NCBI RefSeq assembly: GCF_009863985.1
Contig: NZ_WEZT01000003.1
Location: forward strand, 1 to 64,000
Length of the DNA: 64,000 bases
Direction of reading: 5' to 3'
DNA from: Furfurilactobacillus milii
Lineage (GTDB): Bacteria > Bacillota > Bacilli > Lactobacillales > Lactobacillaceae
Under the pieces are notes generated by a model. It did no database searches and was not told the DNA's origin. It was given only the letters and a program-made list of their open reading frames with translations. Every line of letters begins with the position of its first letter. The stretch's first letter is position 1. Below are positions 42,350 through 52,561 of the stretch, piece after piece. A program made the position numbers and the translations under genes.

Positions 42350-42549
42350 ATCAATTAGCTCCTCTCAATCTATGCTTACAGGCCTTATTTTAACGTAAAA
42401 TGCAGGCAAAAACGAACTTGTCTTGCTTGCGGCGCGGGGTTGGCGCCGCTTTTTGTTAATGGTATATAAGTTAAAGTAAGAATTTGTTTGTTAAATTAAT
42501 GCATAATCTATCTTTAGAATGAGTGTCATTGCCCCTCTTTTGTAGATAC

Positions 42550-42589
42550 AAAAAAATCGTGAATTCTGTTCGAATATCACGATTTTTTG
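42550..42589 (-). terminator. Terminator after prs
   Basis: AAAAAATCGTGA-TTC pairs with GAA-TCACGATTTTTT; symmetrical and usable from both directions. Confidence 0.85.
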
Positions 42590-42616
42590 ATTTATTTTAA
42601 AAAGATATCAATTGGT

Positions 42617-43603
42617 CTATCTTAATTTAACATCCGGATTTTGCTTGCTAATAAACAATTCATCGACCGGCTGATTGTTGTGAATCCGTAAAATAGCTTC
42701 ACCAATTAAATCAGCTACCGAAATGACGGCCAACTTATCAAACTGCTTTTCAGCGGGGACTGCAATCGAATCCGTAACAATCACCTTAGTTAACTTTGAT
42801 TGTTCCAATGATTCAGCTGCACGACCAGAAAAGACAGCATGAGTCGCTACCGCATACACATCCTTTGCCCCACTGGATTTAAGAATATCTGCCGAGACTG
42901 TCATGCGATCCGCTGTATCAATCATGTCATCAATAATAACGGCTGTTTTGCCCTTTACGTCACCGATCACTGAATCTGGCTCCGGATCAAATTCATCCTC
43001 TGACCGATTATCAATGATTGCAATCGGTGCCTTTAATAACTCAGCAAAGTTACGGGCCCGTGAAACACCAGCGTGATCAGGGGCAACCACAACAATATTA
43101 TCCAGTAAGTCGTTGGTGTAAAAGTACTTAGCCAACAACGGTGCACCCAACAGATGATCAACGGGAATGTTGAAGAACCCCTGAACTTGATCAGCGTGCA
43201 AATCTAACGTCAACACACGGTCGACACCGTCAATTTGAAGAAAGTTGGCCACTAACTTGGCTGTAATTGGTTCGCGGGGACGCGCTTTGCGATCTGCCCG
43301 TGCATACCCATAGTAAGGCAGCACCACATTGATTTCACCGGCACTAGCACGCCGCAACGCATCAACCATAATCATCACTTGCATGAACGAACTGTTCACG
43401 GGATCACTAACGGATTGGATGACATAAACTTCATCCCCACGAACGCTTTCATCAATGGTAATCGCAATTTCACCATCAGCAAACGTACTGATGGTAGTTG
43501 GACTCAGCGGAATATTAATAGACGCTGCGATTTTTTCTGCCAACGGCCGATTGGTGTTCAGTGAAAACAACTTAATGTTGCCGTTAGACTTTTCTTCACT
43601 CAT
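42617..43603 (-). CDS. prs: Ribose-phosphate pyrophosphokinase
   Basis: It makes PRPP from ribose 5-phosphate and ATP for nucleotide, histidine and tryptophan synthesis. 328 residues with SVSDPVNSSFMQVMIMVDAL near residue 87, DLHADQVQGFFNIPVDHL near residue 128 and the PRPP loop VIIDDMIDTADRM near residue 217. Start MSEEK chosen 5 bases after GGAGG. A second prs is common in lactobacilli (one near glmU); this may be that extra copy. Confidence 0.93.
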   Translation of the reverse strand: MSEEKSNGNIKLFSLNTNRPLAEKIAASINIPLSPTTISTFADGEIAITIDESVRGDEVYVIQSVSDPVNSSFMQVMIMVDALRRASAGEINVVLPYYGYARADRKARPREPITAKLVANFLQIDGVDRVLTLDLHADQVQGFFNIPVDHLLGAPLLAKYFYTNDLLDNIVVVAPDHAGVSRARNFAELLKAPIAIIDNRSEDEFDPEPDSVIGDVKGKTAVIIDDMIDTADRMTVSADILKSSGAKDVYAVATHAVFSGRAAESLEQSKLTKVIVTDSIAVPAEKQFDKLAVISVADLIGEAILRIHNNQPVDELFISKQNPDVKLR

Positions 43604-43729
43604 GACTGCCTCCACAAATTCATTTCAATAGTCCTATTATCGCAAGTAAGCCCGTGAATGACAAGGAAAACCCAATTAAAACCGGTTAACTTGCGCACAT
43701 TTGTCACTCACCAGCACTGCCGCAATCTT

Positions 43730-45007
43730 TTACTTGATTGGCGTTTGCTCACGACTAGCTAAAGTGTGGTTAAACCACCAAGCAATCCCAACCAGCAAGA
43801 TGCCCGTAATCATAAATAACCACTTGATTGCCACCACATCCGCTAATGGACCAAAGAACAACATTGCAATCGGATAAATCCCAGTCGAAACAATCTGAAA
43901 GATGGAAAAGACGCGGCCCATCATGTTTGACGGCACGGTTTCTTGAATCAATATATTGCTCGTCGCCTGAATAATTGGCATCGCAATGCCACTGATGAAC
44001 ATAAAGAACAAATAGACCGCAAACGGTTCTGGAATGCCCATCGCAAAGAACGCTACTCCACTAACGGCCAGTGCCACTGCAATAACAGGTACTTTATGAT
44101 TAATCTGTTGATGGCTACTGATCCAAATGCCGCCAATGGTGGCGCCTGCCGTCCACAGCAACTCGTTAAGCGTCAATAACATCACTCGGCTACCAAATGT
44201 TTGTTTAACAAATAATGTTGATAACTGCGAACTGGGCGCCACCATGATAAACGCTAACGCAATGAGGATCATAAACCAGCGCATAAAACTGTGATTGAAG
44301 GTGAATTTCAGCCCACCGCCAATTTGGCTCAACGTCGACGTAACCGCACCAGCCGTTGCCTTTTGCTGATCAAGTACAACTGGATCAACCTTGATTAGTG
44401 CCAGTAATAACAGCCCAACTCCGGCCGTCACCACATCCACGATAAAAATAAAGATAATCCCGAGTTTTCCTAAAATCAAACCAGAAACAATCGGTGTGAT
44501 AAGCAATAATACGGCATTGATCAGCTGGTTCAGTCCATTCATACGCGTTAACTGTTTACGCGGCGTCAATTGCGGTAACAACGCATTGCCGACAGGCATC
44601 TCCACCCCCGTTCCCATCGAACGAACAGCGGCGATTAGTAGCAAGAGCCATAAATCACGCCAGCCAAAATAAAACATCAGAGCAATGCCCAACGTCACAA
44701 CGGTAACCATCCCCGTTGCCCACATAAGCAGGTTCCGGCGGTTAGACCGGTCAGCCCACACACCAGCCCATAGTGACACTAAAATTTGTGGCAAACTTTG
44801 CGCGAGCGTGGCCAACATCATCCATGTTCCAGATGACGTTTTGAGTGCAATGTACCATAAAATCGCAAAAAAGACCGATGAAGAACCGAATAAGAAAAAA
44901 TTCTGAGCGGCTAAAAACAGCCCTGTATTCCGCTGCCAATGTTTCTCAATCGCAGCATTTACAAGACTCGTCGACACATTTGAAGCACTGTTTGATGAAG
45001 TCATCAT
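43730..45007 (-). CDS. MFS exporter (macrolide-efflux/MefA-like type)
   Basis: 425 residues with about 12 hydrophobic segments and the drug:H+ antiporter motif A region (GVWADRSNRRNLLMWATG near residue 80). The general build resembles MefA/YfiS-type exporters. Substrate unknown. It follows recD2 by 26 bp and may be read from the same transcript. Either of two adjacent ATGs after GGGGGAG could start it. Confidence 0.78.
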   Translation of the reverse strand: MMTSSNSASNVSTSLVNAAIEKHWQRNTGLFLAAQNFFLFGSSSVFFAILWYIALKTSSGTWMMLATLAQSLPQILVSLWAGVWADRSNRRNLLMWATGMVTVVTLGIALMFYFGWRDLWLLLLIAAVRSMGTGVEMPVGNALLPQLTPRKQLTRMNGLNQLINAVLLLITPIVSGLILGKLGIIFIFIVDVVTAGVGLLLLALIKVDPVVLDQQKATAGAVTSTLSQIGGGLKFTFNHSFMRWFMILIALAFIMVAPSSQLSTLFVKQTFGSRVMLLTLNELLWTAGATIGGIWISSHQQINHKVPVIAVALAVSGVAFFAMGIPEPFAVYLFFMFISGIAMPIIQATSNILIQETVPSNMMGRVFSIFQIVSTGIYPIAMLFFGPLADVVAIKWLFMITGILLVGIAWWFNHTLASREQTPIK

Positions 45008-45033
45008 TCTCCCCCGCTTACCCTAACTTTAGG

Positions 45034-47667
45034 TTAACCTTCTTCCGGCGCAAAATCCTGAGGCGTCAACTTGCCCATTCCAATCAATGGATCGATATTG
45101 CCGCTTAGAATTAAGGCCGTTGTCAGCCTTGGCTCACCTAGTGTACCGCTTTCTTCGTCAAGCGTGGTTGCAGACGACTTTTCCACATTAGTGGACCCTT
45201 CTTTTGCCTTCGTTGAGAGCTGAGCCGATTCAGATGTCGTTGCATAATTCGAACCAGTGGCTTGAGTGATTGGTGCCTCTGCGTCGATCATTGTTGCACT
45301 AGCACTAGCATCAGCAACGCTGCCATCACTAGTTGAACTTGGTGCCGTCTGATCCACCACCTCAGCAGTGTCGTCGCCCTCATGTTTGAATACCTGTCGC
45401 AACCGGGCTTGCAGTGTCGTTTGCCGGTTGGCAGATTTATTCGCAGCGGCTTCTGCAAAGGATTGTTCATCACCAACCAGAATCAACCACTGTTGTGCTC
45501 GCGTTACCGCTGTATAAAGCAGATTACGCTGTAGCATCCGGCGAAACTGGGGTACCAAGGGCAAAATCACCAGTTTGAACTGTGACCCCTGCGCCTTATG
45601 AATGGAGACACAATAGGCCAGCGTTACCCGGTCAAACTGAGCGCGTCCGTACGTGACCTCTGTTTGATCAAAGGCAATGGTTAATTTGTCGACCTTGTCC
45701 TCGTTGGTCTTATCGGTGGCTAAATCAATCCCGACGATTTCACCCATGTCGCCATTAAAAACATTATTTTCCGGACTGTTAACCAGGTGCAACACCTTGT
45801 CACCAATCCGAAAATGCTCGTTGTGAGCCTCAACTTCTTTCGTCCGCGCACTCGTTTTAGGATTCAAAGTGTCCTGAAGGGCCGTGTTTAACGCATTGAT
45901 GCCGGCAGCCCCCCGGTACATGGGTGCCAGAACCTGAATATCCGTTTTGGCAAAGCCACGCGACTTCGCACGGGCGACGACCTGGTTGACTAGCGGCACA
46001 ACTTGATAGGGTCGCGCTGCGAAAAAGCTACGATCCGTTTGATTAACCGTAAAATCGGCTGGCAATTCGCCATGTTTGATAGCATGTGCCAAAGGAATAA
46101 TCGAAGAACTGTCATCTTGACGATAGATTGTTGTCAACTCAGTGGATGGCAGACAGTCTGACTTCAACAGGTCAGCAAACACCTGTCCTGGACCGACTGA
46201 AGGCAATTGATCCTGGTCCCCAACCAAAATCACCTGCATGTGGTTAGGCACAGCCTGAATCAATGTTCTAAAGAGAAACGCGTCCACCATCGACATTTCG
46301 TCCACGATGAGCAGTCCGCCCTCAAGATCTTTGTCTGAAGATTGTGTGGCCTCATCTTCACGCCCGGTCAAGCCAAGCAAACGATGAATCGTGCTAGCAG
46401 GTAAATCTGTCACTTCACTCATCCGCTTAGCCGCCCGGCCAGTTGGCGCCGCTAATAAAATCGGAAAGGTGCCATCCTCATACTCATTGATATCCAGTGA
46501 CAATTCATGGATTCGTGCAAACAAGGCGACAATCCCGTTAATAATCGTCGTCTTACCCGTTCCGGGACCACCTGTGAGTAAATAGACCGGCGAGGAAATT
46601 GCGGCCACTAACGCGTCTTTTTGAGCATCGTCGTATGTGATCCCCAATTGCTTTTCGACGAGTCGCACCTCGTGATCCAAATCAACGTCTTTAGGCAACA
46701 ATCGCTCCTGCTGTTGTTGCAAACGCATCAGGTGTTCAGCACTATCCCACTCAGTATCATACAGTGACTTCAGGTAGACCTGTTGTCCATTGCCGACGAT
46801 GAGCTGATCTTTCGCCATGGCAATTAATTGATTGGCCAGCATATCTGGTGAAATTTGCACGTTTCGCGCAGATTCTAGCAATGCCGTGGCATCGTGAATC
46901 AATGGCTTTAGCTCGGCAAACGTATTTCCGGAAGCAAAACAAATATCACTGATTGTTTCCAACAATGCTGCCCGTAACCGGCCTGGCGCATCCGCATCAA
47001 AACCTAATTGTTCAGCAATTTGATCCGCCCGTTTGAAACTCACCCCGTTGATATCTTCTACCAACTGATAGGGATTTTCTTGAATAACATGAAGCGTGTC
47101 CTGCTTGTATTTTTCATAAATCGTGCTGGCCAACTGGCTGCCAAAACCGAAACCATTGAGGCCGATGATAATCTGTTCCGTACCGTGATTTTCGGTCAGA
47201 ACTTCAATCAGGTGATCAGCGACAGACTTTTTTAACCCGATGGGCTTTAAGACATCGGGATTTTTGACGACCTTGTCGATTACGCCGGTGCCAAGGGTTT
47301 CAACGATTCGCTCCGCTGTTTTTTTCCCCAGACCGGGAAACTGATCGCTAGATAAATATTTGACCAAGCCCGTTTTAGAAGTCGGCGTCTCATTTTCATA
47401 ATTACTGGCATTAAACTGTTTGCCATATTTGGGATGGTCCACAACCTTGCCGATGAAACGGTAGGTGCCTTCTTCCGCCACGTCACCAAATGAACCGGTG
47501 ACAACAATTTCGTCCTCAATCCAGTCCAAGTCCGTTTGATCCACGTGAACCAGCAGAACCTTATAAAAAGAATCAGAACTACTAAAAAAAATGGCGGCGA
47601 CCTTACCCACGACATAATTGGGTTTAAAACTGGTGTTGTCGTCAAATAGCGACATTGACTCGGCCAT
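45034..47667 (-). CDS. recD2: RecD2-type ATP-dependent DNA helicase
   Basis: An 877-residue 5'-3' helicase (SF1B). The N-terminal OB-like domain is followed by helix-hairpin-helix repeats (FPGLGKKTAERIVETLG near residue 97), Walker A LLTGGPGTGKTTI near residue 365, DEMSMVD near residue 450 and YCVSIHKAQGSQF near residue 660. About 85 low-complexity S/T/A/E residues (roughly 750-840) separate the helicase from a conserved-looking C-terminal peptide, ALILSGNIDPLIGMGKLTPQ. The start MAESMSLF follows GGAGG by 8 bases. Sits downstream of TPR and pgm genes in the common lactobacillar order. Confidence 0.92.
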   Translation of the reverse strand: MAESMSLFDDNTSFKPNYVVGKVAAIFFSSSDSFYKVLLVHVDQTDLDWIEDEIVVTGSFGDVAEEGTYRFIGKVVDHPKYGKQFNASNYENETPTSKTGLVKYLSSDQFPGLGKKTAERIVETLGTGVIDKVVKNPDVLKPIGLKKSVADHLIEVLTENHGTEQIIIGLNGFGFGSQLASTIYEKYKQDTLHVIQENPYQLVEDINGVSFKRADQIAEQLGFDADAPGRLRAALLETISDICFASGNTFAELKPLIHDATALLESARNVQISPDMLANQLIAMAKDQLIVGNGQQVYLKSLYDTEWDSAEHLMRLQQQQERLLPKDVDLDHEVRLVEKQLGITYDDAQKDALVAAISSPVYLLTGGPGTGKTTIINGIVALFARIHELSLDINEYEDGTFPILLAAPTGRAAKRMSEVTDLPASTIHRLLGLTGREDEATQSSDKDLEGGLLIVDEMSMVDAFLFRTLIQAVPNHMQVILVGDQDQLPSVGPGQVFADLLKSDCLPSTELTTIYRQDDSSSIIPLAHAIKHGELPADFTVNQTDRSFFAARPYQVVPLVNQVVARAKSRGFAKTDIQVLAPMYRGAAGINALNTALQDTLNPKTSARTKEVEAHNEHFRIGDKVLHLVNSPENNVFNGDMGEIVGIDLATDKTNEDKVDKLTIAFDQTEVTYGRAQFDRVTLAYCVSIHKAQGSQFKLVILPLVPQFRRMLQRNLLYTAVTRAQQWLILVGDEQSFAEAAANKSANRQTTLQARLRQVFKHEGDDTAEVVDQTAPSSTSDGSVADASASATMIDAEAPITQATGSNYATTSESAQLSTKAKEGSTNVEKSSATTLDEESGTLGEPRLTTALILSGNIDPLIGMGKLTPQDFAPEEG

Positions 47668-47695
47668 GTTGGTTACCTCCATTCGTTAATTTCAA

Positions 47696-48394
47696 TTATT
47701 TTGCTTGTTGATCGCCATCTTGATGACGTTTGTTGACTACCGTTGCAATATCGTTAACACGTTGTTGACTCCGTTTGACAAAATCAGGGTCCAAACGTTT
47801 AGCAGCATTCATAAATGGCGTAGCATCTTGTTCCAATACCATGGCCGTCAAGCCGCGGCTAAAATAAACATGCCCATTTTGATTATCTGCCGCTAACGAC
47901 TGATCATAGAAATCTGCCGCCTGGTTAAAGTTACCCATGGCCATCAAAATATCGCCCAATAAAGCATTAACACTCGCATCTTTTGGCTTTGCATCGTGAA
48001 CCGTTAATGCAAATGCAAATGCTTTTTGATACTGGTTTTGTTGCATCGCTGTTTGGGCCATCATTTGATAAGCTTCCAAGCGCAGCTTCTCGTCTTTTAC
48101 CTTGCTAAATGCAGACACGGCTTTATCGTAGGAAGCCGCCTGATAGTACACGTTACCTAAACCATAGTTCAGTAATGATTGTGCGCCTTCATCTTTGACA
48201 AACAAGCCCTGTGCCTTCATCAACAACTCCTCGGCCTGTTCATAATCCTGCATTTCGGTCAGCACCGTGGCCAATTGGTAGTACAAATGAAAATCGTTGG
48301 GGTTTGCATCAATTTGTTTCACCAAACGTGAAACCGCCTGCTTGGCCTCCGCCTGAGCAGCGTTGGCTGTCTGATCATCATGTTTTTCACTCAT
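47696..48394 (-). CDS. TPR-repeat protein
   Basis: 232 residues made of tetratricopeptide repeats from about residue 30 (YYQLATVLTEMQDYEQAEELLMKAQ; YGLGNVYYQAASYDKAVSAFSKV; NALLGDILMAMGNFNQAADFYDQSL). Likely a cytoplasmic scaffold. Conserved between mnmA/pgm and recD2 in Lactobacillales, but with no assigned role. It lies 28 bp before recD2. Confidence 0.85.
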   Translation of the reverse strand: MSEKHDDQTANAAQAEAKQAVSRLVKQIDANPNDFHLYYQLATVLTEMQDYEQAEELLMKAQGLFVKDEGAQSLLNYGLGNVYYQAASYDKAVSAFSKVKDEKLRLEAYQMMAQTAMQQNQYQKAFAFALTVHDAKPKDASVNALLGDILMAMGNFNQAADFYDQSLAADNQNGHVYFSRGLTAMVLEQDATPFMNAAKRLDPDFVKRSQQRVNDIATVVNKRHQDGDQQAK

Positions 48395-48417
48395 GTTGTT
48401 GTGTGCCCGCCTCCTCG

Positions 48418-49080
48418 TTAAATCGTGTTGGTGGCATCTGGCGATTCCTCTAAGTACGCCGTCAAATTGCGGACTAGCAACTTAAAGTGTTGACCACCAT
48501 CCACCGTTTCAAGAATTGTGGTACTGGTATTCGATAAACCGCCCTTAGCACGCATTTGCGCCAACGGAATGTGCAGCAGCCCGTTAATGCCGGCATTCAA
48601 GGCCGCCCCGTGTGAGACAAACAACAGGTTGTCATTGTCGTCGGGATGACAAGCAGCCGCCCGCCGAATGACTGGATCCACCCGGGCAATGACATCTTCA
48701 AATGTTTCGCCGCCAATAGCAGTCGGGTCGTAGTTTTCCGCATGAAAACGAAAACCATCGTACTCCTCGGGAAATTGCCGTTTGACATCATCAAAATACA
48801 TGCCTTCCATTTTACCCAGTTCAAACTCTCGTAAACCGGAATCCAGCGTCAGCGGCACACCCTGATGAAGACCTGCCATTAAGTGGATGGCGGTCATGCG
48901 CGCACGTTTGATTGGACTCGCATACACGTGTTTAAACGGTACGTCATGCAAATAATCAGCCAACTGATCGATTTCGTCATAACTGCTCCGCAGCAACGGT
49001 GAATCACCATTGGCGCCTTGATAACGCCCCTCTAAATTCCATTGTGTTTTGCCATGTCGAATAAAGTACAGTTTAGTCAC
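48418..49080 (-). CDS. Histidine phosphatase (phosphoglycerate mutase-like)
   Basis: 220 residues. Catalytic YFIRHGKTQWNLEGRYQG at residue 5, ASPIKRARMTA near residue 55, and the second histidine in FVSHGAALNAGI near residue 156. Likely a broad-specificity phosphatase rather than the glycolytic mutase. Part of the conserved block with the TPR and recD2 genes; a terminator separates it from mnmA. Confidence 0.88.
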   Translation of the reverse strand: MTKLYFIRHGKTQWNLEGRYQGANGDSPLLRSSYDEIDQLADYLHDVPFKHVYASPIKRARMTAIHLMAGLHQGVPLTLDSGLREFELGKMEGMYFDDVKRQFPEEYDGFRFHAENYDPTAIGGETFEDVIARVDPVIRRAAACHPDDNDNLLFVSHGAALNAGINGLLHIPLAQMRAKGGLSNTSTTILETVDGGQHFKLLVRNLTAYLEESPDATNTI

Positions 49081-49125
49081 AGTAACCCCGCCCTAAAGTA
49101 AATAATGTGCCTATATTATGTCACA

Positions 49126-49159
49126 AAAAAGGCCGTCAAACCAGCTCAACTGGTTTGAC
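49126..49159 (-). terminator. Terminator of mnmA
   Basis: GTCAAACCAG pairs perfectly with CTGGTTTGAC around CTCAA; the minus strand continues GGCC then TTTTTT. Confidence 0.82.
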
Positions 49160-49225
49160 GACTCCTTTACGTTTGCAAAACCAACCTACGGCTAGAACAC
49201 CTTGGCTGCAGTTTACAAACAAGCT

Positions 49226-50374
<1,149 letters not shown>

Positions 50375-50536
50375 TCAATTAGATTCTGAGAATCAACGAT
50401 TTGAAGGTCGTTATTATCAGTGCTTAACAGTATAACAGGACGCACTTACAAAATTCAAGTGACACCTGTTGGTAGTAGACGGTGTCACATTTGTGTTTTG
50501 TAAAACGTGGCAAAAACAGTAAAAATGACCGCTTGC

Positions 50537-50708
50537 GGTTGTCAATTTTGAAACGACGCTGTGTGGACCGGTATCAGCCCGCTTTGCGGTCTTTGACCTC
50601 GACTTGAAACCTCAAAACCCACGAGTTTTCAAGCTCGTCCGTAACCTAAATTCGGATAGCCCACCGAATTAACGTTACTTTCACAGCTCTGTTTCAAAAT
50701 TGACGCCC
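50537..50708 (+). ncRNA. Structured RNA family, copy A1
   Basis: Outer helix GTCAATTTTGAAAC/GTTTCAAAATTGAC (14 bp, perfect), then GCTGTG/CACAGC; hairpins CCGC-TTT-GCGG, CTTGAAA/TTTCAAG and GTAAC...GTTAC with inner TTCGG/CCGAA. Shared block GGACCGGTATCAGCC. It is antisense to the 630-bp gap between DUF1831 and mnmA. Compared with A2 the outer helix changes TTTTGAAAC to AGTGACAC with matching changes opposite. A hairpin GTGACACC/GGTGTCAC (50459-50488) precedes it. Confidence 0.7.
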
Positions 50709-50892
50709 TTTCGCTACTTTTAGTTGCGATTTGGCATATTTTCATCAGATGTATCCGTCTAACTTGGCCTCGCTCATTTTGCATAACATGTCTAAACTTC
50801 AATATCTAAAAAAGAAGCTAAGACATCATGCCTCAACTCAATTTCTAATAAATTGCCGCAAACGCGGGACATTACACTGACTTTTGCTCATC

Positions 50893-50947
50893 TAACGCGA
50901 ATAAGGCATTCATGGTCAAACACCCCATAAACGCCTTATTCGCGTTA
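50893..50947. repeat. 15-bp-arm perfect inverted repeat
   Basis: TAACGCGAATAAGGC (50893-50907) pairs perfectly with GCCTTATTCGCGTTA (50933-50947). It lies 43 bp after the DUF1831 gene. There is no T tract on either side, so it is not a standard terminator; it could stabilise the 3' end or be a protein site. Confidence 0.6.
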
Positions 50948-50989
50948 CCTGAGAAGGCCAAAACGTGTTATGTTATGTCCCACTCTCGT

Positions 50990-51337
50990 TTATTTTGTTT
51001 GAACTGCAATCACATGGCGCTCGATCAAGTTATCAATTTGATAACCATACTGTTCGACCAATTCATCATGATTAGCGTTGGTAAAGATGTTCACGTTACC
51101 TGTACCACTGGGATTGACGGTGCCCATTTTAAAACCGTTCAATTGTTTGTTGATCAACACGCGCAGTTTGATTGATTTAGCTAACCCAGCAGCCGGATCC
51201 AGTGGTCGTTCCAAACTGAAGCCACCAGCATTAGTTTCCATAAAACCAAGATCGCGCAACGTGTACTTCTTCAATTGATCACTGAGAGTAAAAATGCGGT
51301 CATCCCCAGGAACCTGAACTGTTTGTTCAAATGCCAT
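50990..51337 (-). CDS. DUF1831 family protein
   Basis: A 115-residue protein always found next to cysteine desulfurase genes in lactobacilli, here overlapping the iscS stop codon (TAATG). Predicted alpha/beta (FTLSDQLKKYTLRDLGFMET; LRVLINKQLNGFKMGTVNPS). No enzymatic motif is visible. The tight coupling suggests a role as partner or adaptor in sulfur transfer to MnmA; this is inferred. Confidence 0.8.
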   Translation of the reverse strand: MAFEQTVQVPGDDRIFTLSDQLKKYTLRDLGFMETNAGGFSLERPLDPAAGLAKSIKLRVLINKQLNGFKMGTVNPSGTGNVNIFTNANHDELVEQYGYQIDNLIERHVIAVQTK

Positions 51338-52509
51338 TAGAGCCCCTTCCTTCCTGCCATTTGTGGTTGTAACCGAGCCGTCATTGCTGCCATCGCCTCA
51401 ATAAAGGCATCCAGATCTGCCGTTGTCGTGTAACGGCCAAAGCTTAACCGAATCGACTGCATGACACGCGGGTTATCCTTGCCAAACATTGCGACTAGAA
51501 CATGACTAGGATCTAAAGAGCCTGCCGTACATGCTGAACCAGCAGAGACCGCCACGCCAGCCAAATCAAGATTGGTGAGCGTAACATCGTTGGGAATTCC
51601 CTTAATCCACAGATTAATCACATGCTGCAGATTGTCCGACTTCAAACTGCCGTTCAGTTCGAAATCAACCTGAGCCTTTGTTAAGCCATCAATAACATAC
51701 TGTTTAAATCCAGCATATTTTTCTTGACGATGTGCTTTTTCCGCAGGTGTCAAAGCTTTCACAGCCGTCGCAAAACCTGCGATGGCCGGAATATTCTCTG
51801 TGCCGGCACGTCGTTTGTCTTCTTGGTCGCCACCCTTTATGAAACTTGGGAATGATATCCCATCGCGACGATATAGAAAACCCATCTGTTTGGGTCCGTT
51901 GATTTTATGCGCTGAGGTCGACAACATATCGATATGATCACGTTTGACGTCGATGTCTAACAATCCAAAGGCCTGAACCGCATCCGTATGGAACCACGCC
52001 TGATGATCCTTCAACAACTCGCCAATTTCATGAATCGGCATCGTCGAACCAACTTCATTATTTCCTGTCATAATGGAAACTAAAATCGTATCGTCTGTTA
52101 ACGCGGCCTTTAAGTCGGCCATGTTAATCTCACCTTGTTCGTTGACTGGCAGATAGACAATGTCATAACCGTTATCGCCAAGCCACGCCGCCGTTTTCAT
52201 AATGGATTCGTGCTCAATCGCAGTCGTGATAATTCGCCGGCCAAGATTCTTGCGGGCAATAGCCGTTTGCATCCATGCCGTATTATTACTTTCCGTGCCA
52301 CCAGCAGTAAACACAATCTCATCGTCATTCGCATTGATACTTTGTGCAATCACATGGCGCGCATCATCCAGCACCGACCGGGCCTTCCGACCAAACGCAT
52401 GGACAGAACTGGCATTACCAAAGTCGTTTTTCATCTGGTCCATCATGGTTGCGACCACCTCGTCACTCATTGGCGTGGTGGCAGCGTTGTCTAAATAAAT
52501 ATGCTTCAC
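51337..52509 (-). CDS. iscS: Cysteine desulfurase (IscS/NifS family)
   Basis: It removes sulfur from cysteine as a persulfide for tRNA thiolation and Fe-S work. 390 residues: YLDNAATTPMS at residue 4, TGGTESNN near residue 73, the PLP lysine in STSAHKINGPKQMGF near residue 204, and the active cysteine in SAGSACTAGSLDPSHV near residue 326. The GTG start follows AGGAGG by 7 bases. Upstream sit a palindromic hairpin and three tandem structured units, so expression may be RNA-controlled. Confidence 0.93.
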   Translation of the reverse strand: MKHIYLDNAATTPMSDEVVATMMDQMKNDFGNASSVHAFGRKARSVLDDARHVIAQSINANDDEIVFTAGGTESNNTAWMQTAIARKNLGRRIITTAIEHESIMKTAAWLGDNGYDIVYLPVNEQGEINMADLKAALTDDTILVSIMTGNNEVGSTMPIHEIGELLKDHQAWFHTDAVQAFGLLDIDVKRDHIDMLSTSAHKINGPKQMGFLYRRDGISFPSFIKGGDQEDKRRAGTENIPAIAGFATAVKALTPAEKAHRQEKYAGFKQYVIDGLTKAQVDFELNGSLKSDNLQHVINLWIKGIPNDVTLTNLDLAGVAVSAGSACTAGSLDPSHVLVAMFGKDNPRVMQSIRLSFGRYTTTADLDAFIEAMAAMTARLQPQMAGRKGL

Positions 52510-52534
52510 AATCCTGCCTCCTGTTTTATTGCTT

Positions 52535-52561
52535 GAGTGATGCCGTGCTTCGGCATCACTC
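52535..52561 (-). promoter_or_regulatory. Hairpin in the iscS leader formed with the repeat boundary
   Basis: GAGTGATGCCG pairs with CGGCATCACTC around a 5-base loop, ending 25 bases before the iscS start and 12 before its ribosome site. The first arm on the minus strand is the conserved 3' end (AGTGATGCC) of each upstream tandem unit, so upstream units could compete for the second arm. Confidence 0.55.
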
